64,000 bases of DNA from Hyphomicrobiales bacterium (lineage in GTDB: Bacteria > Pseudomonadota > Alphaproteobacteria > Rhizobiales > Rhizobiaceae), in NCBI GenBank assembly GCA_900473745.1, contig UCMW01000006.1:124001-188000 (forward strand), written 5' to 3'. This document shows positions 25,847-34,878 of this stretch, piece after piece (the first letter of the stretch is position 1; each line of letters begins with the position of its first letter). The position numbers and the translations under genes were made by a program. The notes under the pieces were generated by a model. The model saw nothing but the letters and a program-made list of their open reading frames with translations, did not search any database and had not been told where the DNA came from.

Positions 25847-27061
25847 ATGCAGAGGAATTCCATATCCACGCCCTTTGGGCGGGGAGCGATAAAACTCGCC
25901 CATGTGAGCCGTCAAATCGAGACAGCGAATGCCAGGCAAGGCCGTACCGCCGACAAGTGGAAGCTGTTTCGCGATGTGTGCGAAGCACGACTTCTCATCG
26001 GGATTCCGGATCGGGCTCTGACGGTGCTCGATGCCTTGCTGAGCTTCTATCCTCAGACGGAATTGTCGGAAGAGGCCGGGCTGATCGTCTTTCCCTCCAA
26101 TGCACAATTGAGCCTTCGGGCCCATGGCATGGCGGATGCAACGCTGAGACGCCATATCGGTGTGCTGATCGAGGTGGGCCTGATCGCCCGCAAGGACAGC
26201 CCCAATGGCAAGCGGTACGCCCATAAGGCACGTGATGGCAGCGTCGAGGACGCATTCGGCTTCAGTCTCGAGCCGCTTCTCGCTCGACGTGAAGAGCTTG
26301 CGATGCTCGCCCAGAAGGTCGTTGCAGATCGCCGGCGGTTTCTTTTGGCCAAGGAGGCCCTGACGATCTGCAGGCGAGATATTCGCAAGCTGATCTCAGC
26401 AGCGATCGAAGAGGGCGCCGAAGGCGATTGGCAGGCATTGGAGGATCGTTATCTGGCGATAGTTGCACGCCTTCCTCGCACACTGACGGCTCAGCTCGTC
26501 GAAGCGTGCCTGGCTGAATTGAACCTGCTCCGCTCGGACGTGTCCAACCTGCTGGAGAAAGTACTTATTTCTGAGAATATGAGCGGCAATGCCGCCGAAA
26601 ATGAGCGTCATATACAGAATTCAAATACCGAATCTATCCATGAACTTGAACCTAGCTCTGGAAACGAGCAGGGGGAAAGCCCGAGGATGGAGCCGAACGC
26701 TGGGCGGGAGCCGATGAAGGCGTTCCCCTTGGGGCTGGTGCTGAAGGCCTGCCCGCAGATTGTCGATTACGGTCCGGGCGGGGCGATAAACCAGTGGCGC
26801 GACCTGATGCAGGCCGCTGTTGTCGTGCGGTCGATGATGGGCATCAGCCCCTCCGCCTATCAGGAGGCCTGTGAGGCGATGGGACCGGAAAACGCCGCGG
26901 TCGCGGTTGCCGCAATCCTTGAGAGGGCAGGGCACATCAACTCGGCGGGCGGTTACCTGCGTGATCTGACACGGCGAGCGACCCGAGGCGAATTTTCTCT
27001 CGGTCCGATGATCATGGCGTTGATGCGGGCGAATGGCGAGGCGAGGCTGGCTGCGGGATGA
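25847..27061 (+). CDS. repC: RepC, replication initiator of repABC
   Basis: A 404-residue RepC. The N-terminal domain has ADKWKLFRDVCEARLLIGIPDRALTVLDALLSFYPQTELSEEAGLIVFPSNAQLSLRAHGMADATLRRHIGVLIEVGLIARKDSPNGKRYA, a winged-helix initiator. The C-terminal domain is IVDYGPGGAINQWRDLMQAAVVVRSMMGISPSAYQEACEAMGPENAAVAVAAILERA. A less conserved AT-rich linker lies between them at residues 240-280. RepC alone can start replication from the origin within its own gene. Translation is limited by the upstream ctRNA. Confidence 0.97.
   Translation: MQRNSISTPFGRGAIKLAHVSRQIETANARQGRTADKWKLFRDVCEARLLIGIPDRALTVLDALLSFYPQTELSEEAGLIVFPSNAQLSLRAHGMADATLRRHIGVLIEVGLIARKDSPNGKRYAHKARDGSVEDAFGFSLEPLLARREELAMLAQKVVADRRRFLLAKEALTICRRDIRKLISAAIEEGAEGDWQALEDRYLAIVARLPRTLTAQLVEACLAELNLLRSDVSNLLEKVLISENMSGNAAENERHIQNSNTESIHELEPSSGNEQGESPRMEPNAGREPMKAFPLGLVLKACPQIVDYGPGGAINQWRDLMQAAVVVRSMMGISPSAYQEACEAMGPENAAVAVAAILERAGHINSAGGYLRDLTRRATRGEFSLGPMIMALMRANGEARLAAG
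26555..26650. other. AT-rich segment in repC, candidate origin of replication
   Basis: This stretch inside repC is clearly more AT-rich than its surroundings (for example AAAGTACTTATTTCTGAG and CATATACAGAATTCAAATAC). In studied repABC plasmids oriV lies in an AT-rich tract in the middle of repC, so this is the best candidate. No iterons are visible. Confidence 0.5.
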
Positions 27062-27196
27062 GGTCTCAATGATCGGGGAGGCGTCAAGGATCTGGCAAGA
27101 GCGCAAAGTCGCCAGGCAATCGGACGTCTTCAGGCTTGGAAACGGCGGGTGACCGCGCGGGAAAGCAAGAATTTAGGACAGCGCGGACCTGCCATG

Positions 27197-27227
27197 CGTT
27201 GTCAGCCGTACAGATTGATGTTTTATC
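27197..27227 (+). repeat. repABC-associated repeat, copy 2 (candidate parS)
   Basis: CGTTGTCAGCCGTACAGATT then GATGTTTTATC, 136 bp after repC. Similarity to copy 3 continues weakly for about 40 bp downstream (a GGCGAACGnCAGA-like block follows in both). See copies at 24632 and 27446. The 562-bp region 27062-27623 that holds copies 2 and 3 has no recognisable gene. Confidence 0.65.
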
Positions 27228-27445
27228 GATTGAAATCATGATGTTACGGGTGTTGGCGAACGGCAGATTAGAGGCCGCTTGAAAACGCGGCGGCTGCCGT
27301 CGGCAAGGGCCGCGTTTGATATCGTTTCCCGGCGATCAAACCGACAGAACGTCGTATGGCATGAGGATAGGTAGTCAGTTTGAAGTTTCTGCCGGACGCT
27401 CTTGGCCGCAATCAAAAGATGCCGGTGGGTCAGCTTGGCCGCACG

Positions 27446-27474
27446 CGTTGTCAGCCGTACAGATTGATGTTTTT
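27446..27474 (+). repeat. repABC-associated repeat, copy 3 (candidate parS)
   Basis: CGTTGTCAGCCGTACAGATT then GATGTTTTT, nearly identical to copy 2 (249 bp away) and sharing 18 bp with copy 1 in the repA-repB gap. Direct orientation in all three. Confidence 0.65.
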
Positions 27475-27623
27475 CCATTTTAATCCATAGCCTTAGGTGG
27501 ATGGGCGAACGCAGACCATCTGGACATACGGGACGCGTCTCTAAGTGCAGCCATTGCACGATGTGCGGGCTCTGTCTTGGGGAAAGACGTGACGAGGTGC
27601 CCCGCAATCAAGGGAATGGTTTT

Positions 27624-27830
27624 TCAGCGAGGCGGGGGATTTGTGTGCTTGAGGTCCAGCTTGCCGTGGAGCCGTTTGGCTCTCATCATGGCGTCAAGTT
27701 CGGGTGCCGATGGCCCGTATTTGGAAAATAGCCTTGCCGCCTCAACCTCGCTCAGCTGGTACGATTCTCTGAATTGCTCAAGTGTGTATGAATTCGTCGA
27801 TTGCGATCGATATTTGACTGGAATGGTCAT
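27624..27830 (-). CDS. small protein of unknown function
   Basis: A 68-residue protein (MTIPVKYRSQSTNSYTLEQF...). ESYQLSEVEAARLFSKYGPSAPELDAMMRAKR reads as a small helical domain; I recall similar short hypothetical proteins in rhizobia but no function. The ATG at 27830 is preferred because GGAG lies 9-12 bp upstream and the longer frame to 28100 is not protein-like. The gene is transcribed toward the repC side and stands alone. Confidence 0.55.
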   Translation of the reverse strand: MTIPVKYRSQSTNSYTLEQFRESYQLSEVEAARLFSKYGPSAPELDAMMRAKRLHGKLDLKHTNPPPR

Positions 27831-28598
27831 CAGGTCTCCGGGCGTTGATCGAAGGTGAGGCCGGATAACGTAGGAACTCGACTGCCTGTTCGTTGGCCAC
27901 GAGAAGAAACCGGAAAAATCCGCGTGTTTTCCCGATGAACATGTCCGGTTGACACGGACACACGTCCATCTGTGAACGTCCGGTGCGGGCTCAAGTTCCC
28001 TTCTGAAAGCGGCGGACCGCCACACATTCAGTGTGTGCCCCCTCCGCTTGGGAAGGTCCGGACATTGCAAACAGTGACCGTAATTTACAGTGGCTACCAC
28101 TGATTCATGGCCCGTACTACACTGCGATTGTCAATCTTTGAAGTCTTACGACACATGTTTAAGGCTTCCAGGGGCCGGGCGGCGAGCTTTGCGACTTCAT
28201 CATTTTCGCGGGAGCTGCTCTCGGTATGACACCGAGGAATGGAAAGAGAGCAGGTCGGGGCTTGGAAGCGTGACACCCCATGCAACGGCATGAAACGTCC
28301 CATTAGGTTCCAGACGTTCATTGGGTAGCGGTTCATAGCTGTGAAATTCATCCAAATGATACAGTGAATTGCGTCGGACTGAGACTGTGTCGGCAGGCAA
28401 AACAGGTGCTACCGAGATTGCTGAACTTAGCGCCAAGTCGGGCATCGTCAGGCAATCCGTTGAAAAGGGACGGGGGAGGCGACATCTGCCCAGTCGACAA
28501 GAAGCGGGATAGACTTGGCGCCATGGAGGGAATGTGTTGCGGAGATTAAGTCCGTGGTGTCATGTTACCATGCGATAGGGCGTGGAGGAGTGAGGCTG
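27831..28598. other. 768-bp region without a convincing gene
   Basis: Several short overlapping frames occur on both strands (for example 28094-28351 and 28200-28445 on the minus strand), none with recognisable domains. A GGAGGAG ribosome-binding site for the next gene lies at the right end. Confidence 0.45.
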
Positions 28599-28829
28599 AT
28601 GGGTGGAACCTATTTCGATGATGAACAGGAGATCGGTCCTCAGGGACTGACCCTGTTACGCAAGGTGCTTGCGGATCTGTTTAGAGATCAGGCGATAGAT
28701 GCGGATGCGGCTGAAGAACTTTCGCTCGCAAAGGAATTAGTGGCTCTCTTCAAGTCTGGCTTTCGGAGCGAGGAAGAACTCAAAGCGATGGTCCAGAGCA
28801 GCGGTATTCTTAATCATCAGAATTCTTAG
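28599..28829 (+). CDS. small helical protein, paralogue A
   Basis: A 76-residue acidic, helical protein: GPQGLTLLRKVLADLFRDQAIDADAAEELSLAKELVALFKSGFRSEEELKAMV. The pattern LxLL...F...(A)AKxLxxLxxSGxRxxxxLxxM is shared with the next gene at 28943, so the two are paralogues. The ATG at 28599 follows a strong GGAGGAG site (8-14 bp upstream); a longer frame from 28515 is less likely. The function is unknown; I recall similar small proteins in rhizobial genomes without assigned roles. Confidence 0.6.
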   Translation: MGGTYFDDEQEIGPQGLTLLRKVLADLFRDQAIDADAAEELSLAKELVALFKSGFRSEEELKAMVQSSGILNHQNS

Positions 28830-28942
28830 CGAAGCTCCTGCTTTTTTCGTGAGAGGCGCACCGTGTGTGGCGATGCAAGCGCCGACAGTACTATTGAAAA
28901 CAAAGGTCTTGACGCGCTCGTGAGAGTGCCTAATTCCCGCGC

Positions 28943-29161
28943 ATGATCCACGACGTTGCCAAGAAGCTGAATACAGTATTGACACCTGAAGATCTGGCAC
29001 TGCTACAGAACGCCTTTGCGCGCGTATGTGAACTGCGCGGCGATTCACATAACTCTGCCCCCGCGCAAGAGAGCGCCAAGGTTCTAATAAGTCTCTATCA
29101 GAGCGGCATCCGGAACAGGTACCAGCTTGTAGCAATGCTGACGGGGCAAAGATTTCCCTAA
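28943..29161 (+). CDS. small helical protein, paralogue B
   Basis: A 72-residue helical protein: LTPEDLALLQNAFARVCELRGD, then AQESAKVLISLYQSGIRNRYQLVAMLTG. It aligns without large gaps to the protein at 28599-28829 in its C-terminal 50 residues. The function is unknown. It is followed 4 bp later by a possible 43-residue membrane peptide. Confidence 0.6.
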   Translation: MIHDVAKKLNTVLTPEDLALLQNAFARVCELRGDSHNSAPAQESAKVLISLYQSGIRNRYQLVAMLTGQRFP

Positions 29162-29165
29162 GATC

Positions 29166-29297
29166 GTGACCGACCCGTCGGTTGGCTACCTGAGCTTCCC
29201 GCAAAACTGGAAATCGCTGGTGGGAGGAATTTTTTTCGTGGCTGGTATTCTGACAGTCTGTCTTGCCGACAAACTGAGGGGATATGCGCGGCGGTAG
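29166..29297 (+). CDS. possible 43-residue single-span membrane protein
   Basis: A GTG-started frame encodes VTDPSVGYLSFPQNWKSLV, then GGIFFVAGILTVCLAD (one membrane helix) and a basic end KLRGYARR, the topology of a small membrane protein. It starts 4 bp after the preceding gene. There is no strong ribosome-binding site, so the call is tentative. Confidence 0.3.
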   Translation: MTDPSVGYLSFPQNWKSLVGGIFFVAGILTVCLADKLRGYARR

Positions 29298-29340
29298 CCC
29301 TTGGGTATATCCACCGCGCATGAGCGTCTCGATACGAGCG

Positions 29341-29526
29341 TCAGGTCACCGAGAGGCTTTCAGCCCTGGACTTGCCAATCTTGCGGTCCTGGCCCACTTC
29401 GTAGCGAACCTTTACACCGTCCTTCATAGCATTGCTAAAACTGACCGAGGAGATGCGCACAAAGACCTGATCGCCGTCATCTGGGGTGATGAAGCCGAAT
29501 TCCTTGTCCTGAGCAGAGAATTTCAC
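29341..29526 (-). CDS. cold-shock-domain protein (short, atypical start)
   Basis: A 61-residue cold-shock domain: VKFSAQDKEFGFITPDDGDQVFVRISSV contains RNP1 (KxFGFI) and RNP2 (VFVRIS), then VRYEVGQDRKIGKSRAESL. It would bind single-stranded RNA/DNA. Two oddities: RNP1 reads KEFGFI rather than KGFGFI, and there is no ATG. The first plausible start is the GTG encoding the Val of the usual GTVKFF strand, while upstream codons (EAGT) continue the family match without a start. It may therefore be translated from an unusual codon or be decaying. Confidence 0.7.
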   Translation of the reverse strand: MKFSAQDKEFGFITPDDGDQVFVRISSVSFSNAMKDGVKVRYEVGQDRKIGKSRAESLSVT

Positions 29527-29817
29527 TGTTCCGGCCTCGGCGGTGGTGAAAGAATGACCTAGCCACTCTACATTTGAAACCGCAAGCTGCCTCCTGTGAT
29601 GTGGCCTTGGACATCCTGGCGAGCCCTTTGTTTCAACGAGATGAGACTTTAGTCAAAAATCGCTGGATATAAACCGCTGCTTTAGCTTTCGGGCACATAG
29701 TGGCAGCGACGGCAATGACGGTTTTGGCATGTCACCGCGCGTCTATCTAGGCGGTCGAAAGCACAGCGTTGTCTCTTCCGGTTGAGTGTTTGCGGCGTAG
29801 CGTGACGGTGTTTGAGA

Positions 29818-31719
29818 ATGGATGATGTCTGGAAAATTCTTGCTGGCAATCTTGCCGCGGTCGCATTGATCGTTTCTATCTGGACTCATCTCTCCTATCG
29901 TTTCTACCAGTTGCCGCCCAAGCTTCGCTGTGTCGGCCTCGGGGGCACTATGGGACTGGCGGCTATCGCCTCAATGCTACTCTCTGTGCGCTTCGACGTT
30001 GGTGTCATCTTTGACCTTCGCCTGGCGATCATCGAGTCCGCCGCTGTGTTCGGCGGGCCGGGGGCCGCATTGATTACTGCTATCATGGCGGCAGGGTTCC
30101 GAACCTACCTTGGTGGGGCAGGGGTGACGCCTGGATTGACTGCGATCGTCATTGTTTTTGTTCTTGGGAGTGCGCTCTGGTTCTTCGCTGGCCGAAAGCC
30201 GTTGAGCAATGCGCCTTCGATCCTGAGTGCCGCAGTGCTTGCAGGCTGCCTTTCGATTGCAGTGCTTGTGCTCCTTCCTCAAGCGGATTTCCAGCGGGCA
30301 GTTGATCAGGTGGGACTGCCAATCGTAATTCTGAACTTTGCGACGACAGCCGCGATTGGTTTTTTTCTGGCTTATTTCCGCCGGTTCACGCTGGAGCGCG
30401 ATATTCTGTACGCGGCGCTCACACAGGCTCCAGACTACCATTACGTCAAAGACCTCAAACATCGGTTTATCGTCGCGAATCTCAACGTTGCACGCCACAA
30501 TGGGCGTGCGCGGTCGTCCGAGATGGTGGGGCTGACGGATTATGACCTCGCGCTGAAGGAGAGAGCCGAGCACTTGATGGCAGTCGAGGCCGATGTCATG
30601 CGAACCGGCCAGCCGCTGGACCATTTTGAAGAGTTCCTTACCGAGGAGGGGAAGCCGCCGCGATGGTACTCGACGTCGAAAGTCCCCCTACGAAACCGCC
30701 AAGGCGACATGGTCGGTTTGGCCGGGGTAACGGTCGACATCACTGAAAAAAAGCTCCTTGAGCAGGAACTCCGCTCCAGCAGAAATATAATGGCGCAGGC
30801 CATGGCTGAAATGTCCGATGGGCTTGCGATGTTCGGGCCGGACGGAAGGATCGTGTTCTGCAACGAACAGTACCGAGCGCTCTTCCCAAAATCAGCCTAC
30901 GCCCGAAAGGAAGGCTCACATATCACCGAAATTGTCAGGGCGGCTGTCCGCAACGGAGAGCGTCAGGATTTGTCCATCGATTTGGACGAGGACAGTATTC
31001 AGGCGGCTGGCCAAACGCTTTTCATCAACAAGGACGAAGTGATCCCCCTCACTGACGGCCGCTGGTTGTCCCTGAGAACTCGGGTTACCGAGGATAATCA
31101 CGTGCTGGCACTCGTCTCCGATATCACCGCGATGAAGGAGTCTGAGCTTTCGCTCAAAAACTTTGCTGAGCAGATGAAAGGGCTGGCCGAAACAGACGCG
31201 CTGACGGGACTGGCTAATCGTCGGTCGTTCGATGATTGTCTGCAGCGCGAATTTGAGGCAGCCAAACAGTCCGGTCGGCCTCTGTCGCTGCTTCTGATCG
31301 ATGTCGATAGGTTCAAGGCATACAACGACCGCTACGGCCATCTCGCTGGTGACGGTTGCCTGAAATCAGTTGCTGGGGCAATCGCGAGCGCGGCCCGCCG
31401 GTCTGGCGACATCACAGCGCGTTTCGGCGGCGAGGAGTTTGCAGTTCTCCTGCCCGATACCGACTGCGACAAGGCGGTCGCCATCGCCGAGACCATCAGA
31501 GCTTCCATCAGGGACCTGTCCATACTGCACGAAGGCAGCGAGTATGGAATTGTCACCGCGAGCCTGGGTGCCACGGTCTTCACTCCGAATTCAAGGGTAG
31601 GGAACCCAGCCGAGCTCGTGGCGCGGGCCGATCTGGCACTTTATCAGGCCAAGGATGCAGGCAGAGACTGCGTCGGGTTTCAGAGGTTGGCTGAGGAGCG
31701 CGTCAAGAAGCCGGCTTGA
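29818..31719 (+). CDS. membrane-bound PAS-PAS-GGDEF diguanylate cyclase
   Basis: A 633-residue c-di-GMP synthase. An N-terminal membrane sensor with about six helices (residues 8-190; a 5TMR-LYT-like region with PxxNxxA-type features such as FGGPGAALITAIMAAGFRTYLGG) is followed by two PAS domains (about 195-312 and 325-440) and a GGDEF domain. The catalytic motif is GGEEF (537-541), the metal-binding DVDRFKAYND is present, and the inhibitory I-site RSGD lies five residues before the motif, so it should be active and feedback inhibited. The ATG at 29818 is preferred over the TTG at 29812. It is convergent with the histidine kinase gene. Confidence 0.92.
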   Translation: MDDVWKILAGNLAAVALIVSIWTHLSYRFYQLPPKLRCVGLGGTMGLAAIASMLLSVRFDVGVIFDLRLAIIESAAVFGGPGAALITAIMAAGFRTYLGGAGVTPGLTAIVIVFVLGSALWFFAGRKPLSNAPSILSAAVLAGCLSIAVLVLLPQADFQRAVDQVGLPIVILNFATTAAIGFFLAYFRRFTLERDILYAALTQAPDYHYVKDLKHRFIVANLNVARHNGRARSSEMVGLTDYDLALKERAEHLMAVEADVMRTGQPLDHFEEFLTEEGKPPRWYSTSKVPLRNRQGDMVGLAGVTVDITEKKLLEQELRSSRNIMAQAMAEMSDGLAMFGPDGRIVFCNEQYRALFPKSAYARKEGSHITEIVRAAVRNGERQDLSIDLDEDSIQAAGQTLFINKDEVIPLTDGRWLSLRTRVTEDNHVLALVSDITAMKESELSLKNFAEQMKGLAETDALTGLANRRSFDDCLQREFEAAKQSGRPLSLLLIDVDRFKAYNDRYGHLAGDGCLKSVAGAIASAARRSGDITARFGGEEFAVLLPDTDCDKAVAIAETIRASIRDLSILHEGSEYGIVTASLGATVFTPNSRVGNPAELVARADLALYQAKDAGRDCVGFQRLAEERVKKPA

Positions 31720-31774
31720 CTGTCGGTGACCCATACGTAGGGCAGATACTTTGCATTTTTTTGGAGCGGTTCTT

Positions 31775-33322
31775 TCAAACGAGTGTCAAAGTCGCTGAAA
31801 ACTGCGTTCCAGCTTGAGACTGAAATTCGTAGGTGCCATCCAATTGGCGAACCGATCCATCCACAAGCCGAGTGCCGGTTCCAGACGTGACCGCACTGAT
31901 ATCGAAACCTACACCCTCATCTCTGATGGTCAGGCGGCTTTTTCCCAAATTTTCCTGTGCTGTCAGAGCGATCCACAAGCCACCTTCATTACCGTCCGGA
32001 TAAGCGTATTTGATGGCATTCGTCACAACTTCATTCACCAGCAAGGCAAGCCCTGTTGCTTTTTCAGCTGACACTGGTTGAGATTGCAGATCGAATTCTA
32101 CATGAAGTTTTGCATCGTGGGCCGTAATCGCGCTGCAGACGACAGCACGGATGAGTTCTGCCGCATCGATCTCTGCGTAGGCGTCATGTTTGTAAATCTG
32201 CTCGTGAACCGCGATCATCGATTTGATGCGACTGTTGAGGGCGTCAAAGCCCTCTGATCCACGCATTTGAAGTCGCACAAGGGACATCACGGATTGCAGG
32301 TTGTTCTTCACCCGGTGATGAATTTCGCGCAGCAGCATCTCGTTGGTTTCGAGCGCTTTGGCGAGTTGCGCCGATTGCTGTTCTTGAGCCCTCAGGAGAT
32401 GCAGGATCCACCAACCAGCGACGGCCGCACCGCCGATAATCATGATCGCGACGACACCCAACATCAGCAGCGTCTGTCGGAACGGTTGGATGAGGAAGTC
32501 GTAGTCTGCTGCGGCCACGGCGACGAAGGGGGTGCCTTCCACCCTCCGATAGGCTACCAGACGCTTCACTCCGTCCATTGGCGAGGCATCTGCGCGATAG
32601 GTCCCTGATGGTGCCTCCTTCAGATATTTCGTGAACAGAATGTAGCCGGACATGTCTAAAGTCGTCTCAGGCAACGGATAGCGTGCAACCAGCATTCCGT
32701 CATCGCGAACGAAACTGACGGCATAGTCCCCGCCGAGATCCACAGTTTCCCAAATTGGCCGTGTGATCTCCGCAGGAACGGACACCATGATGGCGCCCAA
32801 AAATCGACCTTCGCGGACGATGCGCCGACTGAATACGAAAATCTGGTCGCTGTTGAGACGGCTGATCAGGAGGGAGGAAACATACTCTGTTTGTCCATCC
32901 CTGACGGCCGTGAAGTAGTCGCGATCAGTAATGTCGACAGGCTTGATCTCTGGGTCGGTGGAGTAGAGGGTTCGGCCTTCAGCATCGACAACATAGGCCT
33001 GAACGCCAATCGGCAAGCCTTGGGTCGCCACGTCCATGTCACGAATATTGCCATCGAACCTCAGATCTGTGAGGCGAAGTGCATCATCGATACGGCGAAC
33101 GGTCTGCGTTCCCATCTGATGGATCCAGGACACATGGCTTGCGACGATTTTAACAGAAGCTACGGCGCGCTCTTCGGCACGGTTGATCGTTGAGAGGTAG
33201 GATTGTGCGGCCCAAGTGCCGAGTATCGACAAGAGCGCGATGAGAGCCGCGGCTGTGGCAACTGCTGCCACCTTGGAAATTGATCGGCTTGATCCGATTA
33301 TTGTCACCTGCCCATTTCCCAT
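31775..33322 (-). CDS. Cache-domain sensor histidine kinase, HisKA_2/HWE type
   Basis: A 515-residue kinase. Membrane helix 1 (about 17-38) and helix 2 (about 285-310) flank a periplasmic double-Cache sensor (QAYVVDAEGRTLYSTD, DYFTAVRDGQTEYVS, GYAVSFVRDDGMLVARYP-like text). The dimerisation domain has the phosphorylation-site motif LLREIHHRVKNNLQ, followed by ALLVNEVVTNAIKYAYP and DEGVGFD of the ATP-binding domain. Such kinases usually signal to single-domain or PhyR-type general-stress regulators. No response regulator is adjacent. The ATG at 33322 is chosen over 33373 because it starts just before the first membrane helix. Confidence 0.92.
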   Translation of the reverse strand: MGNGQVTIIGSSRSISKVAAVATAAALIALLSILGTWAAQSYLSTINRAEERAVASVKIVASHVSWIHQMGTQTVRRIDDALRLTDLRFDGNIRDMDVATQGLPIGVQAYVVDAEGRTLYSTDPEIKPVDITDRDYFTAVRDGQTEYVSSLLISRLNSDQIFVFSRRIVREGRFLGAIMVSVPAEITRPIWETVDLGGDYAVSFVRDDGMLVARYPLPETTLDMSGYILFTKYLKEAPSGTYRADASPMDGVKRLVAYRRVEGTPFVAVAAADYDFLIQPFRQTLLMLGVVAIMIIGGAAVAGWWILHLLRAQEQQSAQLAKALETNEMLLREIHHRVKNNLQSVMSLVRLQMRGSEGFDALNSRIKSMIAVHEQIYKHDAYAEIDAAELIRAVVCSAITAHDAKLHVEFDLQSQPVSAEKATGLALLVNEVVTNAIKYAYPDGNEGGLWIALTAQENLGKSRLTIRDEGVGFDISAVTSGTGTRLVDGSVRQLDGTYEFQSQAGTQFSATLTLV

Positions 33323-33408
33323 GCTTGATGTCCGGTGCTGAATTGTGAACACAGCTAAAGAGACGGAACACAAAGATCAATGGAAGTCGGAACAGCTCTG
33401 TCAGAGAG

Positions 33409-33708
33409 CTAGACCGGCGTGTTGTCAATCCAGTTGTAGGCTGCCTGGACCAGGTCGAGGTCGGACGCGTAGCTGACCGCAGCAGTTGCGACGACCATCT
33501 GGGCCACAGCATCTGCCACGTCACGGCCTTTGCGATCATCGGCCTGGAGGATGATTTTCTTCAGCTCCTCGGCATCTCCGCCAACGGCATAGAACAGGTC
33601 GATCGCTGCCGTTATAAACTTCTCCCGCTTGTCCGGGGTGAGGTCCACCTGCCGCAAAGGGTCCAGCGCTGCCAATCGTTCAACGATGCGATTTTGCAGT
33701 TCACTCAT
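33409..33708 (-). CDS. small hypothetical protein
   Basis: A 99-residue helical protein (MSELQNRIVERLAALDPLRQVDLTPDKREKF...) with an Ala/Val-rich C-terminus. No domain is recognised. It lies 24 bp downstream of the tyrosine recombinase gene on the same strand, so it could belong to the vapB-vapC-recombinase transcript. Confidence 0.55.
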   Translation of the reverse strand: MSELQNRIVERLAALDPLRQVDLTPDKREKFITAAIDLFYAVGGDAEELKKIILQADDRKGRDVADAVAQMVVATAAVSYASDLDLVQAAYNWIDNTPV

Positions 33709-33732
33709 CTGATGCTCCGTTACTCCATTCGG

Positions 33733-34878
33733 TTAGTCCATCAACCGAGCGGCGCGGCCGCTGCGACGCTGTGCATTGTTGTAGTATTGCGATGCCTGCT
33801 GAACGGATCGATGCCGTGATTGCTCCATCGCTTCGGGAAGAGGAATGCCACGATTTGCTGCCTCTGTCAGGTAGCCGGATCGCAGTCCGTGGGCTGAATA
33901 CTCCGCAGGATCGAGCCCTGCCAAAACGGCTCGATGTTTGACAATGTCATTGATCGCCTTCGGATCTAGAGGGCGGCGCGAAACATTCCCCCAGCGATCA
34001 ATCGCCCTGAAGACACTGCCCCTGTCGATTTTTGCAGCCGCAAGCCATGCGTTAAGCGCATCGACCGGTCGACCGCTGAGGTAGACCACTTCATCGTTGT
34101 CGGCGCCGCTGGATTTGGTGCGACCGAGATGAATGGAAAGAGAGAGCAGGGGAGGGGCCCCGTCAATCTGGATCGGCTCTTCCGGCTGCAGCTGTTCGAT
34201 CCTGAGGCCCGCGATTTCACTGCGGCGACGGCCTCCCGATGCAAAGGCAACCATCAGGATCGCACTGTCTCTGACATCAGGCAGGCTTCCCGTCTTGCAG
34301 GTTGCGAGCAGTCTGGACAGAATATCCCCTGTGACGGCCTTAGCGCTTTTCCGCTTCCTTGGCCGCGGAGTCGCACGCACGGCCAGTCGGATTGCGGACT
34401 TGAGCGCAGGGGAACCGAAAAAGCCATCCAGTTCGCGCCATTTCGTCAGCGTTGACCAGGTGGCAAGGCGCCGGCGCACGGTGTCAGGCGCATGTGGTCC
34501 GGGTGATCGAAGCAATCCTTGAATGCGCAGCTTATGCTCGACGTCCGCTGGCATGCCGTGCTCCGGATCCGTCAGACGCTTCTCAGCATCCCAGAGATGG
34601 TGCGCGACAAACTTGAGAAGCAGTGCTTCAGGCACGGGCCAGGGGAGCGATCGGCCGGTGGCAGCCAGCGACCAAGCCTGTAGATATGCAAGATCAGACG
34701 CCAGGGCTCGGAGGGTGTTTTCGCCCATGCCCTGGCTGACCAGATGGCGCAGCGTCTCGACATCTTGGTCGGTGAGCAGTTCGGCAAGCTCGTCGCGTCT
34801 CTCGATCGGCAGGACAGCGGCGATCGTGTCCAGCTGATCGAGACGATGGCTGAGGGTCGTTTGACTTGTACCAATCAT
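33733..34878 (-). CDS. tyrosine recombinase / phage-type integrase
   Basis: A 381-residue site-specific recombinase. An N-terminal SAM-like core-binding domain (about residues 30-165) is followed by the catalytic domain with ArgI in GGRRRSEIAGL (217-219), Lys255 in LGRTKSS, HxxR in SAHGLRSGYLTEAA (His330, Arg333), His356 in RHRS and the nucleophile Tyr365 or Tyr366 in ASQYYNN. It should be active in principle. Its ATG overlaps the vapC stop by 4 bp, so it is translationally coupled to a toxin-antitoxin pair. No attachment-site repeats were found nearby. It may function in plasmid dimer resolution or be the integrase of an embedded element. Confidence 0.9.
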   Translation of the reverse strand: MIGTSQTTLSHRLDQLDTIAAVLPIERRDELAELLTDQDVETLRHLVSQGMGENTLRALASDLAYLQAWSLAATGRSLPWPVPEALLLKFVAHHLWDAEKRLTDPEHGMPADVEHKLRIQGLLRSPGPHAPDTVRRRLATWSTLTKWRELDGFFGSPALKSAIRLAVRATPRPRKRKSAKAVTGDILSRLLATCKTGSLPDVRDSAILMVAFASGGRRRSEIAGLRIEQLQPEEPIQIDGAPPLLSLSIHLGRTKSSGADNDEVVYLSGRPVDALNAWLAAAKIDRGSVFRAIDRWGNVSRRPLDPKAINDIVKHRAVLAGLDPAEYSAHGLRSGYLTEAANRGIPLPEAMEQSRHRSVQQASQYYNNAQRRSGRAARLMD

